NCBI GenBank assembly: GCA_030765605.1
Contig: JAVCCG010000118.1
Span: forward strand, 1-57,294
Length of the DNA: 57,294 bases
Reading direction: 5' to 3'
DNA from: Candidatus Alcyoniella australis
GTDB lineage: Bacteria; Lernaellota; Lernaellaia; JAVCCG01; Alcyoniellaceae
Shown here: positions 20,639-27,968 of the stretch, piece by piece
Position numbering within the stretch: the stretch's first letter is position 1
Layout: each line of letters opens with the position of its first letter
Made by a program: the position numbers and the translations under genes
Notes under the pieces: model-generated
What the model was told of the DNA's origin: nothing
Databases searched by the model: none
What the model saw: the letters and a program-made list of their open reading frames with translations, nothing else

Positions 20639-21538
20639 TTAAGGGTCGATAAAATCAATGATCCGCTCCAATTCCTCTTGGGAAAAATAGTGGATCTCCA
20701 GCCGACCCCGCTTTTCCGAACCGTTGAAAACTATCTTGGTCCCGAGCTTCCTTCGCAGCTGCTCGGCCAGCTCCGGGTAGGGCGCATGCTCGGATTTGCG
20801 TGACTTTTTACTACGACCGGCGCCGCTGCGCAACCTACGCACCAACGCTTCGGTCTGACGCACGCTCAAACCTTGGCGCACGACCTTGCCTGTAGCGCCC
20901 ACCATCTGCTCGGCGCTCTCCAGCCCGAGGATCGCGCGGGCGTGTCCCATCTCGATCCGGCCGGCCTGCAGTTCGGCGCGCACCGGCGCGGGCAGCTTGA
21001 GCAGCCGCATGATGTTGGTCACGCTCGAGCGCTGCTTGCCCACCCGCGCGGCCAGCTCCTCCTGGCTAAGTTCGAGGGTCTGGGCCAGGCGCTTATAGGC
21101 CTCGGCCTGCTCCAGTACGCTCAGGTCCTCGCGCTGGATGTTCTCCACCAGCGAGAGCACCATCGCGGTCCGATCCTCTACGTCGCGTACCAATACCGGC
21201 ACTTGCTCAAGTCCGGCCAGTCGCGCCGCGCGCCAGCGTCGTTCGCCGGCGATGATCTCGAAATAGCTTTTTTTTTCAGGATGCTTGCGCACGATCAACG
21301 GCGAGAGCACTCCCTCGGACGAGATCGACTGCGACAACTGTTTGATCCCCTCGGGGTCGATCTCGTGGCGCGGCTGACTCGAGCCGCGCGTCAGCCGGTC
21401 CACGGGGACCCAGAGCACCACGCCCTGGCCGCCGTTGGCGATCTCGCGTTCGATGCCGCCGGACTCCGGAGAGGCTTTGGACTGCGTCCCGAGCAGAGCA
21501 TCGAGCCCGCGCCCCAGTCCGCTGCGCTTGGCGCTCAT
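20639..21538 (-). CDS. parB: Chromosome partitioning protein ParB
   Basis: 299 residues. It binds parS and slides as a CTP-dependent clamp. Visible parts: N-terminal KRSGLGRGLDALLG (the ParA-stimulating tail), the CTPase/ParB-N region with RHEIDPEGIKQLSQSI, the box EIIAGERRWRAARLA, the helix-turn-helix LSQEELAARVGKQRSSVTNI, and a C-terminal dimerisation helix. The frame is open upstream, but the ATG at 21538 overlaps the parA stop by four bases and gives the standard N-terminus. An A9 run (T9 at 21268-21276) lies just before the GERR box. I saw no parS palindrome in the window. Confidence 0.95.
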   Translation of the reverse strand: MSAKRSGLGRGLDALLGTQSKASPESGGIEREIANGGQGVVLWVPVDRLTRGSSQPRHEIDPEGIKQLSQSISSEGVLSPLIVRKHPEKKSYFEIIAGERRWRAARLAGLEQVPVLVRDVEDRTAMVLSLVENIQREDLSVLEQAEAYKRLAQTLELSQEELAARVGKQRSSVTNIMRLLKLPAPVRAELQAGRIEMGHARAILGLESAEQMVGATGKVVRQGLSVRQTEALVRRLRSGAGRSKKSRKSEHAPYPELAEQLRRKLGTKIVFNGSEKRGRLEIHYFSQEELERIIDFIDP

Positions 21539-22374
21539 CGGCCGGCCTCGCCCGCGGCCAGGGCCGCCGAATCGGTTGCCGCGCCGCCGGTCCGCGCCTT
21601 GGCTGCCGGACGCCGCGTGCGCCGCACCAGCTCGCGGCTGAGCTCGAGGTAGGCTGCCGCGCCGCTGCATTTAACGTCGTAGAGAAAAATCGGCAGGCCG
21701 TGGCTGGGCGCCTCGGCCAACCGCACGTTGCGCGGGATTTTAGTCTGCATCACGGCTTGGTCGAAGTAGCGTCGCACCTCGGCCTCGACCTGGTGGCAGA
21801 TCGTGTTGCGGGTATCGAACAGCGTGATTACGATCCCGCTGATTTCGAGACCGGGGTTGAGCCCGGTGCGCACCACGTCGATGGTGTGCGTCAGCTGCGA
21901 GAGCCCCTCCATGGCGTAGTATTCGGCCTGTAGCGGGATCAGCACCCCCTGGGCCGCCACCAGGGCGTTGACCGTCAGCAGTCCCAAAGAGGGCGGACAG
22001 TCGATCAGCACGTATTCGTAGCGCTTAAGCAGCGGCTCGAGGATCGAGAGCAGTTTGCGGTTGCGCTCGTAGATCCCGACCAGCTCGACTTCGGCGCCGA
22101 TCAGCTCGGAAGAGGCGGGAACCAGGTGCAGATTGGTGATCGCGGTCTCGTGAACCGCCTGCTCGAGCTCGATCTCGCCCAACAGCGCGCGGTAGATGTC
22201 GAGCTCGCGCTGGTCCGGCGGCACTCCGACTCCCGAACTGGCGTTGCCTTGGGGGTCCAGGTCGATCAGTAAACAAGAGCGTCCGCCCAGGGCCAGGGCC
22301 GCAGCCAGATTGATCGATGTCGTGGTTTTACCCACGCCACCTTTCTGGTTGGTCACGGCTAGTACGGTCGCCAT
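21535..22374 (-). CDS. parA: Chromosome partitioning ATPase ParA (Soj)
   Basis: 279 residues. The deviant Walker A loop KGGVGKTTTSINLAAALA is at residues 10-27, the A' region has LLIDLDPQGNASSGVGV, and VLIDCPPSLGLLTVNAL is the Walker B region. It is a ParA of the chromosomal Soj type, lacking an N-terminal DNA-binding extension. With ParB it segregates origins. GAGG lies seven bases before the ATG. The upstream 385-base gap holds a dispersed inverted-repeat element, so the parAB promoter must lie within about 160 bases of the start. Confidence 0.96.
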   Translation of the reverse strand: MATVLAVTNQKGGVGKTTTSINLAAALALGGRSCLLIDLDPQGNASSGVGVPPDQRELDIYRALLGEIELEQAVHETAITNLHLVPASSELIGAEVELVGIYERNRKLLSILEPLLKRYEYVLIDCPPSLGLLTVNALVAAQGVLIPLQAEYYAMEGLSQLTHTIDVVRTGLNPGLEISGIVITLFDTRNTICHQVEAEVRRYFDQAVMQTKIPRNVRLAEAPSHGLPIFLYDVKCSGAAAYLELSRELVRRTRRPAAKARTGGAATDSAALAAGEAGR

Positions 22375-22534
22375 CTGCGGTCCTCGCGTACCTTACTTAT
22401 TATGGACGCCGGTCTTTCGCGGAGTCGTTGTCTGGCAATTCGAGTAGGCTCGCCCACAGCCCGGCCCATTCACGGACTCGCGGAGCGCACACTTTTACCA
22501 CAAAACACCCTGGCCGCAAAGGGGTTGCCGGGCC
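22375..22534. other. Intergenic DNA upstream of parA
   Basis: 160 bases between the parA start and the left end of the dispersed element. It should contain the parA promoter on the minus strand, but no convincing -35/-10 pair is visible. No parS-like palindrome and no DnaA box is seen. The remaining gap on the other side of the element (22719-22759) is too short to judge. Confidence 0.4.
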
Positions 22535-22718
22535 TAGCCCGGACTATTCATTAGGCTTCTACTGCGGCGCACAATTCATCCGCAACTACTGCGTCATCTG
22601 TGACGATCCGTCCTCAACGTACCGCAGCGGGTACGCCTGCGGATGATCGCCCCGGCTTCCTTGCATTTGCGGCGCCTTGTGCCCCTCGCGGACGAACCCT
22701 CATGAATAATCCGGGCTA
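22535..22718. repeat. Dispersed ~184-bp element, copy 1, with terminal inverted repeats
   Basis: The left end (22535-22555) reads TAGCCCGGACTATTCATTAGG and the right end (22697-22718) is its near-perfect inverse complement. The interior matches, in inverted orientation, a second copy at 40442-40624 over nearly its whole length; the best shared block is 19 identical bases (22625-22643 here). An inner hairpin is formed by GTACC...GGTAC around 22620-22633. It carries no convincing gene. The structure is that of a small non-autonomous (MITE-like) element or a conserved structured RNA/DNA cassette. Confidence 0.8.
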
Positions 22719-22759
22719 ATCGCAGGGCGCGACTCAGTCGTCAAAAACGAGATTATTCT

Positions 22760-23467
22760 TCAGGCTTGATCGCGTTTCATCCGGCGGCGCATCCACAGTC
22801 CCCAGCCGCCCACCAGCAGCACGGCCAGCACCATGCCCACGGCGAAGACCGTGCCCAGGCCCACGTTCTCCGAGATCAGCCAAGCGCCGCCAAGCACAAG
22901 TAAATACTGAAAAAAAGCCGTTCGCAGCAATGTGCCGGGAATTGAGCCGACCAGGTAGTTGCCAAAGGGCATGGCGGTCAGGCCGCAGGCCAGGTTGAAG
23001 TAGCGATAGGGGGTGATCGGCAGCAGGCGCGCCACGAAGACCGCCCACGGGCTGAACTTGATCGCCATGCGGTCGATGGTGTCGGCCCGCGTCCCGAGGA
23101 TCCAGCCCACAGCCGACCGCCCGCCGATTCGCGCCAGCCAGAACGAGGCCAGGGCCGAGACCATCTCGCCGATCCAGATCGCCAGGGTCGACCACAGCCA
23201 GCCGAAGATCACCGCGGCGGCGATTTTAAACAGGTCGCGGCCGGGAATCGGCGCGGTGCTGATCAGGCCGTAGAGCAGGGAAATGAAAACGAAACTGCGC
23301 ACCGGTCCGATCAACGCGGCGTGGGTCCGCACCGCCTCGAGGCTCAAATCGAAGCGCCGGGCGTAGATTGTCAGCAGGGCCAGCGCCAGCAGCGCCACCA
23401 GCAGGTTGCACAGCTCGCGCAGGCCGAACTTGCGGCGTCCGCTCTGGGTCGGCTGCGCTTCGGTCAT
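22760..23467 (-). CDS. DedA/TVP38-family (VTT domain) membrane protein
   Basis: 235 residues. One N-terminal membrane segment (about 18-36), then the VTT/SNARE-associated core: IPGRDLFKIAAAVIFGWLWS, a second helical block, and the signature around FVARLLPITPYRYFNLACGL near residue 150, followed by two more membrane segments. Members of this family act as lipid scramblases or lipid-carrier recyclers (DedA-type undecaprenyl-phosphate flippases). The ATG overlaps the stop of the sulfatase-fold gene by four bases, so they are coupled, which suggests both act on envelope lipids. Confidence 0.8.
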   Translation of the reverse strand: MTEAQPTQSGRRKFGLRELCNLLVALLALALLTIYARRFDLSLEAVRTHAALIGPVRSFVFISLLYGLISTAPIPGRDLFKIAAAVIFGWLWSTLAIWIGEMVSALASFWLARIGGRSAVGWILGTRADTIDRMAIKFSPWAVFVARLLPITPYRYFNLACGLTAMPFGNYLVGSIPGTLLRTAFFQYLLVLGGAWLISENVGLGTVFAVGMVLAVLLVGGWGLWMRRRMKRDQA

Positions 23468-25383
23468 TGCAGATAACCCAAAGCCTTGAGCCGCTCTTGG
23501 GCTCGCTGGTCGGGCTGGAACTGCGCGTCGGAGAGCAGCCCCTGTTGCAGCAGCTCGTCGCGCGCCAGGCTATGTACGGTTTGGGCGTCGGCCAGCATCT
23601 GCCTATACTCCGCGAACACTTCGTCGTCGGCGCAGCGGTTGTGCTGCTCCAACGGGTCGAGCTCGAGCCGGTACAGCTCGCAGTCCTCGCCGTGCTCGAT
23701 CAGTTTGACCCCCTGGTAGCGCACCGCGCGCTCGGCCAACCCCTGGCGGTCGACCGCGGCCGACTCCTCGGCGAAGATCGGCCAGACGCTCTGTGCGGCC
23801 GATGATCCGAGCAGCGGGCTCAGGTCGCGCCCCTGTCCCGCGGGCATCGTGGGTCCGGCCCAGCCCGCCACTGTCTGCGCCAGGTTGACCGTGCCCACCG
23901 CATGATCCACGCGGCGCGGTGTGGTGTCGATCGGAGCGCTGTGCGGTGGCCAGATGATCAGCGGCACGTGCAGCACCTCGTCGTGCAGGGTGTGATGCTC
24001 GAATGAGCCGTGCTCGCCGAACGCCTCGCCGTGGTCGGCCAGCAGTACGACCAAGGTGCGATCGGCGTCGGGTCGCGCGAACAGCGCCTCGAGCAATCGG
24101 CCGACCTCGTCGTCGAGCAGGCGGATCTCGGCGTCGTAGAGCGCGATCAAATGTTCGACGTCACGCGGCCCGAGGTCTGAACGCTGCAACTGTTCCACGC
24201 TGCCGTTGATCTCGCCTTGGTAATCCGCGTCGAACAGCGCGTCGTAGGGCGGCGGAGGGAAGTAGGGCGCGTGGGCGTCGAAGTAATGCGCGAACAACAT
24301 GAACGGCTGGTCGCGCCCCTGGATCAGATTCAGCGCGGCGTCGGTCACCTCGGCCGCGCCGGGCTCGCCCAAAAAGTGAAAGATGTCCCAGCCCTGGTCA
24401 AAGCCGAAGCTGTCGCTGAGCAGGATGTGGCTGGTCACGGCCATGGTCGCCCAACCGGATTCGCGGAACACCTCGGGCAGCAGCGTCAGCTCGGGCACGA
24501 TCCGCGAATGGTAGGTGTTCGCGCCGTGCACCGATGGAAACAGGCCCGTGAACAGCGTGGCGTGACTGGGCAGGGTCCAGGGCGCCTGGCTGATCGCCTG
24601 GTCGAAGACCAGCGCGGTTTGGGCCAGACGGTCGATGTTCGGCGTGGTCGGCCGATCGTAGCCGTAGAGGCTCATGTGGTCGGCGCGCACCGTGTCCAGG
24701 CTGATCAGCACCACGTTCAGCGGCTGCGCGTGCGACACGCGCTGAGGGTCGGGGCGCAGCATCAACGCGAGCTGGGGCAGCACGATCAGGCACGCCAGCA
24801 GGCCCAGCACCAGGTACGGCGGGCTGAGCACGGCGATGAATCTGCTCAGCGCGGCCCAGGCGCGGTCGAACAGTTGCAGCGGGGTGGGGAGCAGCCGCGC
24901 GAGCAGCCGCAACAGTAAGGCAATCAGCGCAGTGGGCAGCAGTAGCGCCGCGCACCAGGCAAACGCCTGGCCAAGCTGAACCCCCAGCGTCGCGGTTTCG
25001 AGTTTGCTGAAGTAGATCGTGCTCAGCATCGAAAGCGACCCGGGCGTGGCCTCGCGTAAAATCCCGTCGACCAGCGCCAGCAGCAGCCCCCAGCAAAGCA
25101 GCGCGCCGCACACGGCCAAGGCCGCAGCGCCCGCGTGTTTGCGCGCGATCAGCCGCGCGACCACGTAGCACAGCCCGAGCAGCAGCGAGGCGATCAGGGC
25201 GTAGATGCCGATTCGCGCCCAGTTGGTCAGCACCTCGGCCAGGGCGTTGTGGATCAGCCCCTGGTTAAAGTAGTCGTTGCGCGCTGAGCGCAGCAGGCCG
25301 CGTCCCACGCCGATCAGGCTGCCGATCAGCAGTCCGGCCGAGGCAACGCGCGCCGGCGCGTTGTCGAATCCGCGGGCGCTCAC
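23464..25383 (-). CDS. Membrane-anchored sulfatase/phosphotransferase-fold protein
   Basis: 639 residues. Residues 1-215 hold about five membrane helices. Residues about 225-540 are the alkaline phosphatase superfamily domain: VVLISLDTVRADHMSLYGYD supplies metal-binding Asp, and VVLLADHGEAFGEHGSFEHH supplies the other Asp/His ligands. At the nucleophile site it has WTLPSHATLFTG instead of the sulfatase CXPXR signature, so there is no formylglycine; Thr or Ser would be the nucleophile, as in lipid-A/LTA-type transferases. It may therefore be a phosphoethanolamine or phosphoglycerol transferase, or a hydrolase. GTG start overlapping the upstream stop by four bases. Confidence 0.8.
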   Translation of the reverse strand: MSARGFDNAPARVASAGLLIGSLIGVGRGLLRSARNDYFNQGLIHNALAEVLTNWARIGIYALIASLLLGLCYVVARLIARKHAGAAALAVCGALLCWGLLLALVDGILREATPGSLSMLSTIYFSKLETATLGVQLGQAFAWCAALLLPTALIALLLRLLARLLPTPLQLFDRAWAALSRFIAVLSPPYLVLGLLACLIVLPQLALMLRPDPQRVSHAQPLNVVLISLDTVRADHMSLYGYDRPTTPNIDRLAQTALVFDQAISQAPWTLPSHATLFTGLFPSVHGANTYHSRIVPELTLLPEVFRESGWATMAVTSHILLSDSFGFDQGWDIFHFLGEPGAAEVTDAALNLIQGRDQPFMLFAHYFDAHAPYFPPPPYDALFDADYQGEINGSVEQLQRSDLGPRDVEHLIALYDAEIRLLDDEVGRLLEALFARPDADRTLVVLLADHGEAFGEHGSFEHHTLHDEVLHVPLIIWPPHSAPIDTTPRRVDHAVGTVNLAQTVAGWAGPTMPAGQGRDLSPLLGSSAAQSVWPIFAEESAAVDRQGLAERAVRYQGVKLIEHGEDCELYRLELDPLEQHNRCADDEVFAEYRQMLADAQTVHSLARDELLQQGLLSDAQFQPDQRAQERLKALGYLQ

Positions 25384-26258
25384 TTCTTTGGCTCCGATGC
25401 CGGGGCCTCCTGGATTGCGGTTCGGATCTGTTCGATGGTCGCGGCCGCCTGTTCGCGGCGGCGCTGGAATCCCTGGTCAGCCCCTTTAAGCCGTCCGATC
25501 TCGTCCGCGTCCCCGGCGCAGAGCGCCACGCGCAGGGCGGTCATCAGCTCCAAAGCCTGCCAGGCCTCGATCAGCTGCTGGTCGGCCTGGGGATAGAGCA
25601 GGTCGCGCTCGGGACCGGCCAGGCCCAGGGAGCGCTCCTTGTCGGCTCGCAGCCGCAGTCGCGCGGCCAGACCCGAGAGCATTGCGGTCGGGTCGCCGGG
25701 GCTCAGCGCTTGATCCAGGGCCTCGGCCTCGTAGTCGAGGGCCCGCAGTTTTTTCTTCAGGCGATCGAGGTGCTCGCGCGCCAGGGTCGCGGCCGCCTGC
25801 TCGCTGCCCAGCCTGCCGCGAGCCTCGAGGTTGAGCCGAAATGCGCCCTCGGGCCCTTTGAGGCAGGCGAGGTGTTCGGCCGGAGCGCTGTCGCAAAGTT
25901 GTTGGTCGAAGTGCGCGGCCCACTGCGGGTTCGGACCCGGCGTCAGGCTGACCAGCGCCCGATAGTCCAGCGGCAAATCCAGGGTCGTGGGCACAAGGTA
26001 GCGACCGTTGAGCACCTGCGCTTGCAGCCCCTGGGCGACATTGCAGCCCAGGTCCTCGCCGCCGCGGATAACGATCTGCAAGGTCGTGCCCTCGGGCAAA
26101 TTGCTCTGGCCGCTGACCGTGACTCGGCCCGTGGGGTCGGCATGGATCTGCGCGTGCAGCTCGATGGTCGCGGGCCAGGTCGGCTCGGTCTGGGCGCAGC
26201 ACCCGCACCAGGCGCTCAGCGCCGTGAGGCAGCAGATGGTTACCAGCGCGCGAAGCAT
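25380..26258 (-). CDS. Secreted protein of unknown function
   Basis: 292 residues. Residues 1-22 form a signal peptide ending in a cysteine cluster (SAWCGCCAQ); the spacing does not make a convincing lipobox. Residues about 30-100 look like a beta domain (RVTVSGQSNLPEGTTLQIVI, a possible Ig-like fold). Residues about 155-290 are predicted helices rich in Ala, Leu, Arg, Asp and Glu, probably coiled coil. No domain recognised. It lies 47 bases after mnmE and overlaps the sulfatase-fold gene by four bases. Confidence 0.65.
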   Translation of the reverse strand: MLRALVTICCLTALSAWCGCCAQTEPTWPATIELHAQIHADPTGRVTVSGQSNLPEGTTLQIVIRGGEDLGCNVAQGLQAQVLNGRYLVPTTLDLPLDYRALVSLTPGPNPQWAAHFDQQLCDSAPAEHLACLKGPEGAFRLNLEARGRLGSEQAAATLAREHLDRLKKKLRALDYEAEALDQALSPGDPTAMLSGLAARLRLRADKERSLGLAGPERDLLYPQADQQLIEAWQALELMTALRVALCAGDADEIGRLKGADQGFQRRREQAAATIEQIRTAIQEAPASEPKK

Positions 26259-26305
26259 GGGCGCATTGTAACCGATCGGCGCGCCGCGTAAATAATTTGG
26301 GCTTG

Positions 26306-27718
26306 CTACTTGCCGATGCAGAAGGTGGAGAAGATGCGCTCGATCACCTCGCGCTCGAGCTGCTCCGCGCCGTCCGGGGAGTCGGCCCTGCCGATGATCG
26401 AGCCCAGGCAGCGCACTGCCCGGCGCAACTCGAACGCCGCGAACTCCGGCGCCAGGTCTTGGGACAACGCTTCGATGGCCGCGATCAGCGCGCTCTGGGC
26501 CTCGCGCACCAGATCGGCGTGGCGCGCGCTGATCACGATCGCGTCCGCCGTTCCCACGTCCGCGGCCTCGCAGATCAGCTCCCCCAGCGCATGCGCCAGC
26601 TCGTCCACGCCCAGGCCGGTCTTGGCCGAGGTCGCCTTGGCGAGCGGCGCGTCAACCTCGGAACGCCACTGTTGCGCCGCATCTTGGTTCGCGATGTCGA
26701 CCTTGTTCAGCACGGCCAGGGCCGGGCGATCGACCAATGAGCGCCAGAGATCGAGATCGTCGCGTTCAATTTGTTGTGTCAGGTCGAACACCGCCAGCAC
26801 CACATCGGCCTGCTCGAGGTTGCCGCGAGTGCGCTCGATGCCCGCGCGTTCCACTGGGTCGCTGCACTGCTCGTCGCTGCGCAGGCCTGCGGTGTCGCAC
26901 AGCGTCGCCGGGATGCCATCAAACAAAAGCCGGTCCTCGACCACGTCGCGGGTGGTGCCCGGCGACTCGTGGACCAGGGCCCGCTCTCGGCGCAACAGCG
27001 CGTTGAACAGGCTGGACTTACCCACGTTGGGACGGCCGACGATAGCTACCCGCGCGCCGTGGGTCAGCAGTCTGCCCGCAGGGAAGGTGCGCGCCAGTTC
27101 GTCGCAACGCACGCGCACGCGTTCCAGCTCGTCCACCGCCGCCTGCGTGTCCAGCAGCGGCAACTCGTCCTCGGGAAAGTCGATGGCCGCCTCGAGCTGG
27201 GCCAGTCGTCCGACCAGCGCGTCGCGCATTCGCGCCACTTCCTCGGAGAGTGCTCCGCCGAGCTGCCGTGCGGCCTGGCGTGCGCCGCCCGCGGTCTGAG
27301 CCTCGATCAGCGCGGCCACGGCCTCGGCCTGGGCCAGGTCGAGGCGTCCGTTGATGAAGGCGCGCATGGTGAATTCGCCGGGCTCGGCCTGTCGCGCGCC
27401 GTGTCTGCGGGCCAGCTCGAGCACTCCGGCGAGCACCGCGGGACCGCCGTGGCAGTGAATCTCGGCTACGTCCTGGCAGGTGTAGCTCTGCGGTGCGTTG
27501 AACAGCACGGCCAGCGCCTCGTCGATGGTCTCGCCGCTGTTGGGGTCCACTACGCGGCCCAGGCGCATCCGCCGATCGGCAATCAGTTCGCCGCTGCGCG
27601 GTCGGAAAATCACTCGTGCGATGGAGGATGCGGCCGGTCCGGAGAGGCGCACCACGCCGATGCCCGATGGTCCGGGCGGCGTGCTCAGCGCTACGATGGT
27701 GTCGTCGACGTCGTACAT
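26306..27718 (-). CDS. mnmE: tRNA modification GTPase MnmE
   Basis: 470 residues. With MnmG it installs the carboxymethylaminomethyl group on wobble uridine 34 of tRNA. N-terminal tetrahydrofolate domain about 1-125 (DTIVALSTPPGPSGIGVVRL start), a helical domain, the G domain with GRPNVGKSSLFNAL (about 230), PGTTRDVVED, DTAGLR and NKVD, and the C-terminal FCIGK with the conserved Cys. All key residues are present. The partner gene mnmG and rsmG, which normally flank it, are not in the window. Confidence 0.97.
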   Translation of the reverse strand: MYDVDDTIVALSTPPGPSGIGVVRLSGPAASSIARVIFRPRSGELIADRRMRLGRVVDPNSGETIDEALAVLFNAPQSYTCQDVAEIHCHGGPAVLAGVLELARRHGARQAEPGEFTMRAFINGRLDLAQAEAVAALIEAQTAGGARQAARQLGGALSEEVARMRDALVGRLAQLEAAIDFPEDELPLLDTQAAVDELERVRVRCDELARTFPAGRLLTHGARVAIVGRPNVGKSSLFNALLRRERALVHESPGTTRDVVEDRLLFDGIPATLCDTAGLRSDEQCSDPVERAGIERTRGNLEQADVVLAVFDLTQQIERDDLDLWRSLVDRPALAVLNKVDIANQDAAQQWRSEVDAPLAKATSAKTGLGVDELAHALGELICEAADVGTADAIVISARHADLVREAQSALIAAIEALSQDLAPEFAAFELRRAVRCLGSIIGRADSPDGAEQLEREVIERIFSTFCIGK

Positions 27719-27734
27719 CCGGAGCCCGGTCCGT

Positions 27735-27968
27735 TCATTGGCGTTCGATCAAACCTTCTTCGCGGATCGTCTGTTCCAGCAGTGCGCGGTTGCGCTTGAT
27801 GTAGTTCTTGAGCTCGGCCGAGGTGACGCCGAGTTCGGCCATCGACATTTGCAGCACTGCGTCGTAGCCCTCGGCTTTGCGGCCCTTGATCTCGCCGGTC
27901 AGCTTGAGGATCGCCAGGCCGAACAGCGGATCGGAGGACTGGCGATAGTCCTTACCCGTCCTTCCCAT
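27735..27968 (-). CDS. Small protein of unknown function between jag and mnmE
   Basis: 77 residues, ATG at 27968, overlapping the end of jag by 17 bases and stopping 16 bases before mnmE. The sequence is a normal-looking soluble protein: LKLTGEIKGRKAEGYDAVLQ then MSMAELGVTSAELKNYIKRN and a charged C-terminal helix. A longer frame runs upstream through the jag repeats but is only a shadow of them. Its codon and amino acid usage fits a real gene, but I recognise no family. Possible role: an RNA-related partner of Jag or a DNA-binding small protein; this is a guess. Confidence 0.62.
   Translation of the reverse strand: MGRTGKDYRQSSDPLFGLAILKLTGEIKGRKAEGYDAVLQMSMAELGVTSAELKNYIKRNRALLEQTIREEGLIERQ

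Noticed and set aside
20639-22534. parS centromere site near parAB
   Set aside because: I looked for palindromes of the GTTTCACGTGAAAC or GTTCCACGTGGAAC type and found none.
22317-22646. 109-residue plus-strand frame across element copy 1
   Set aside because: Same reason; it ends in the middle of the element and starts in parA antisense.
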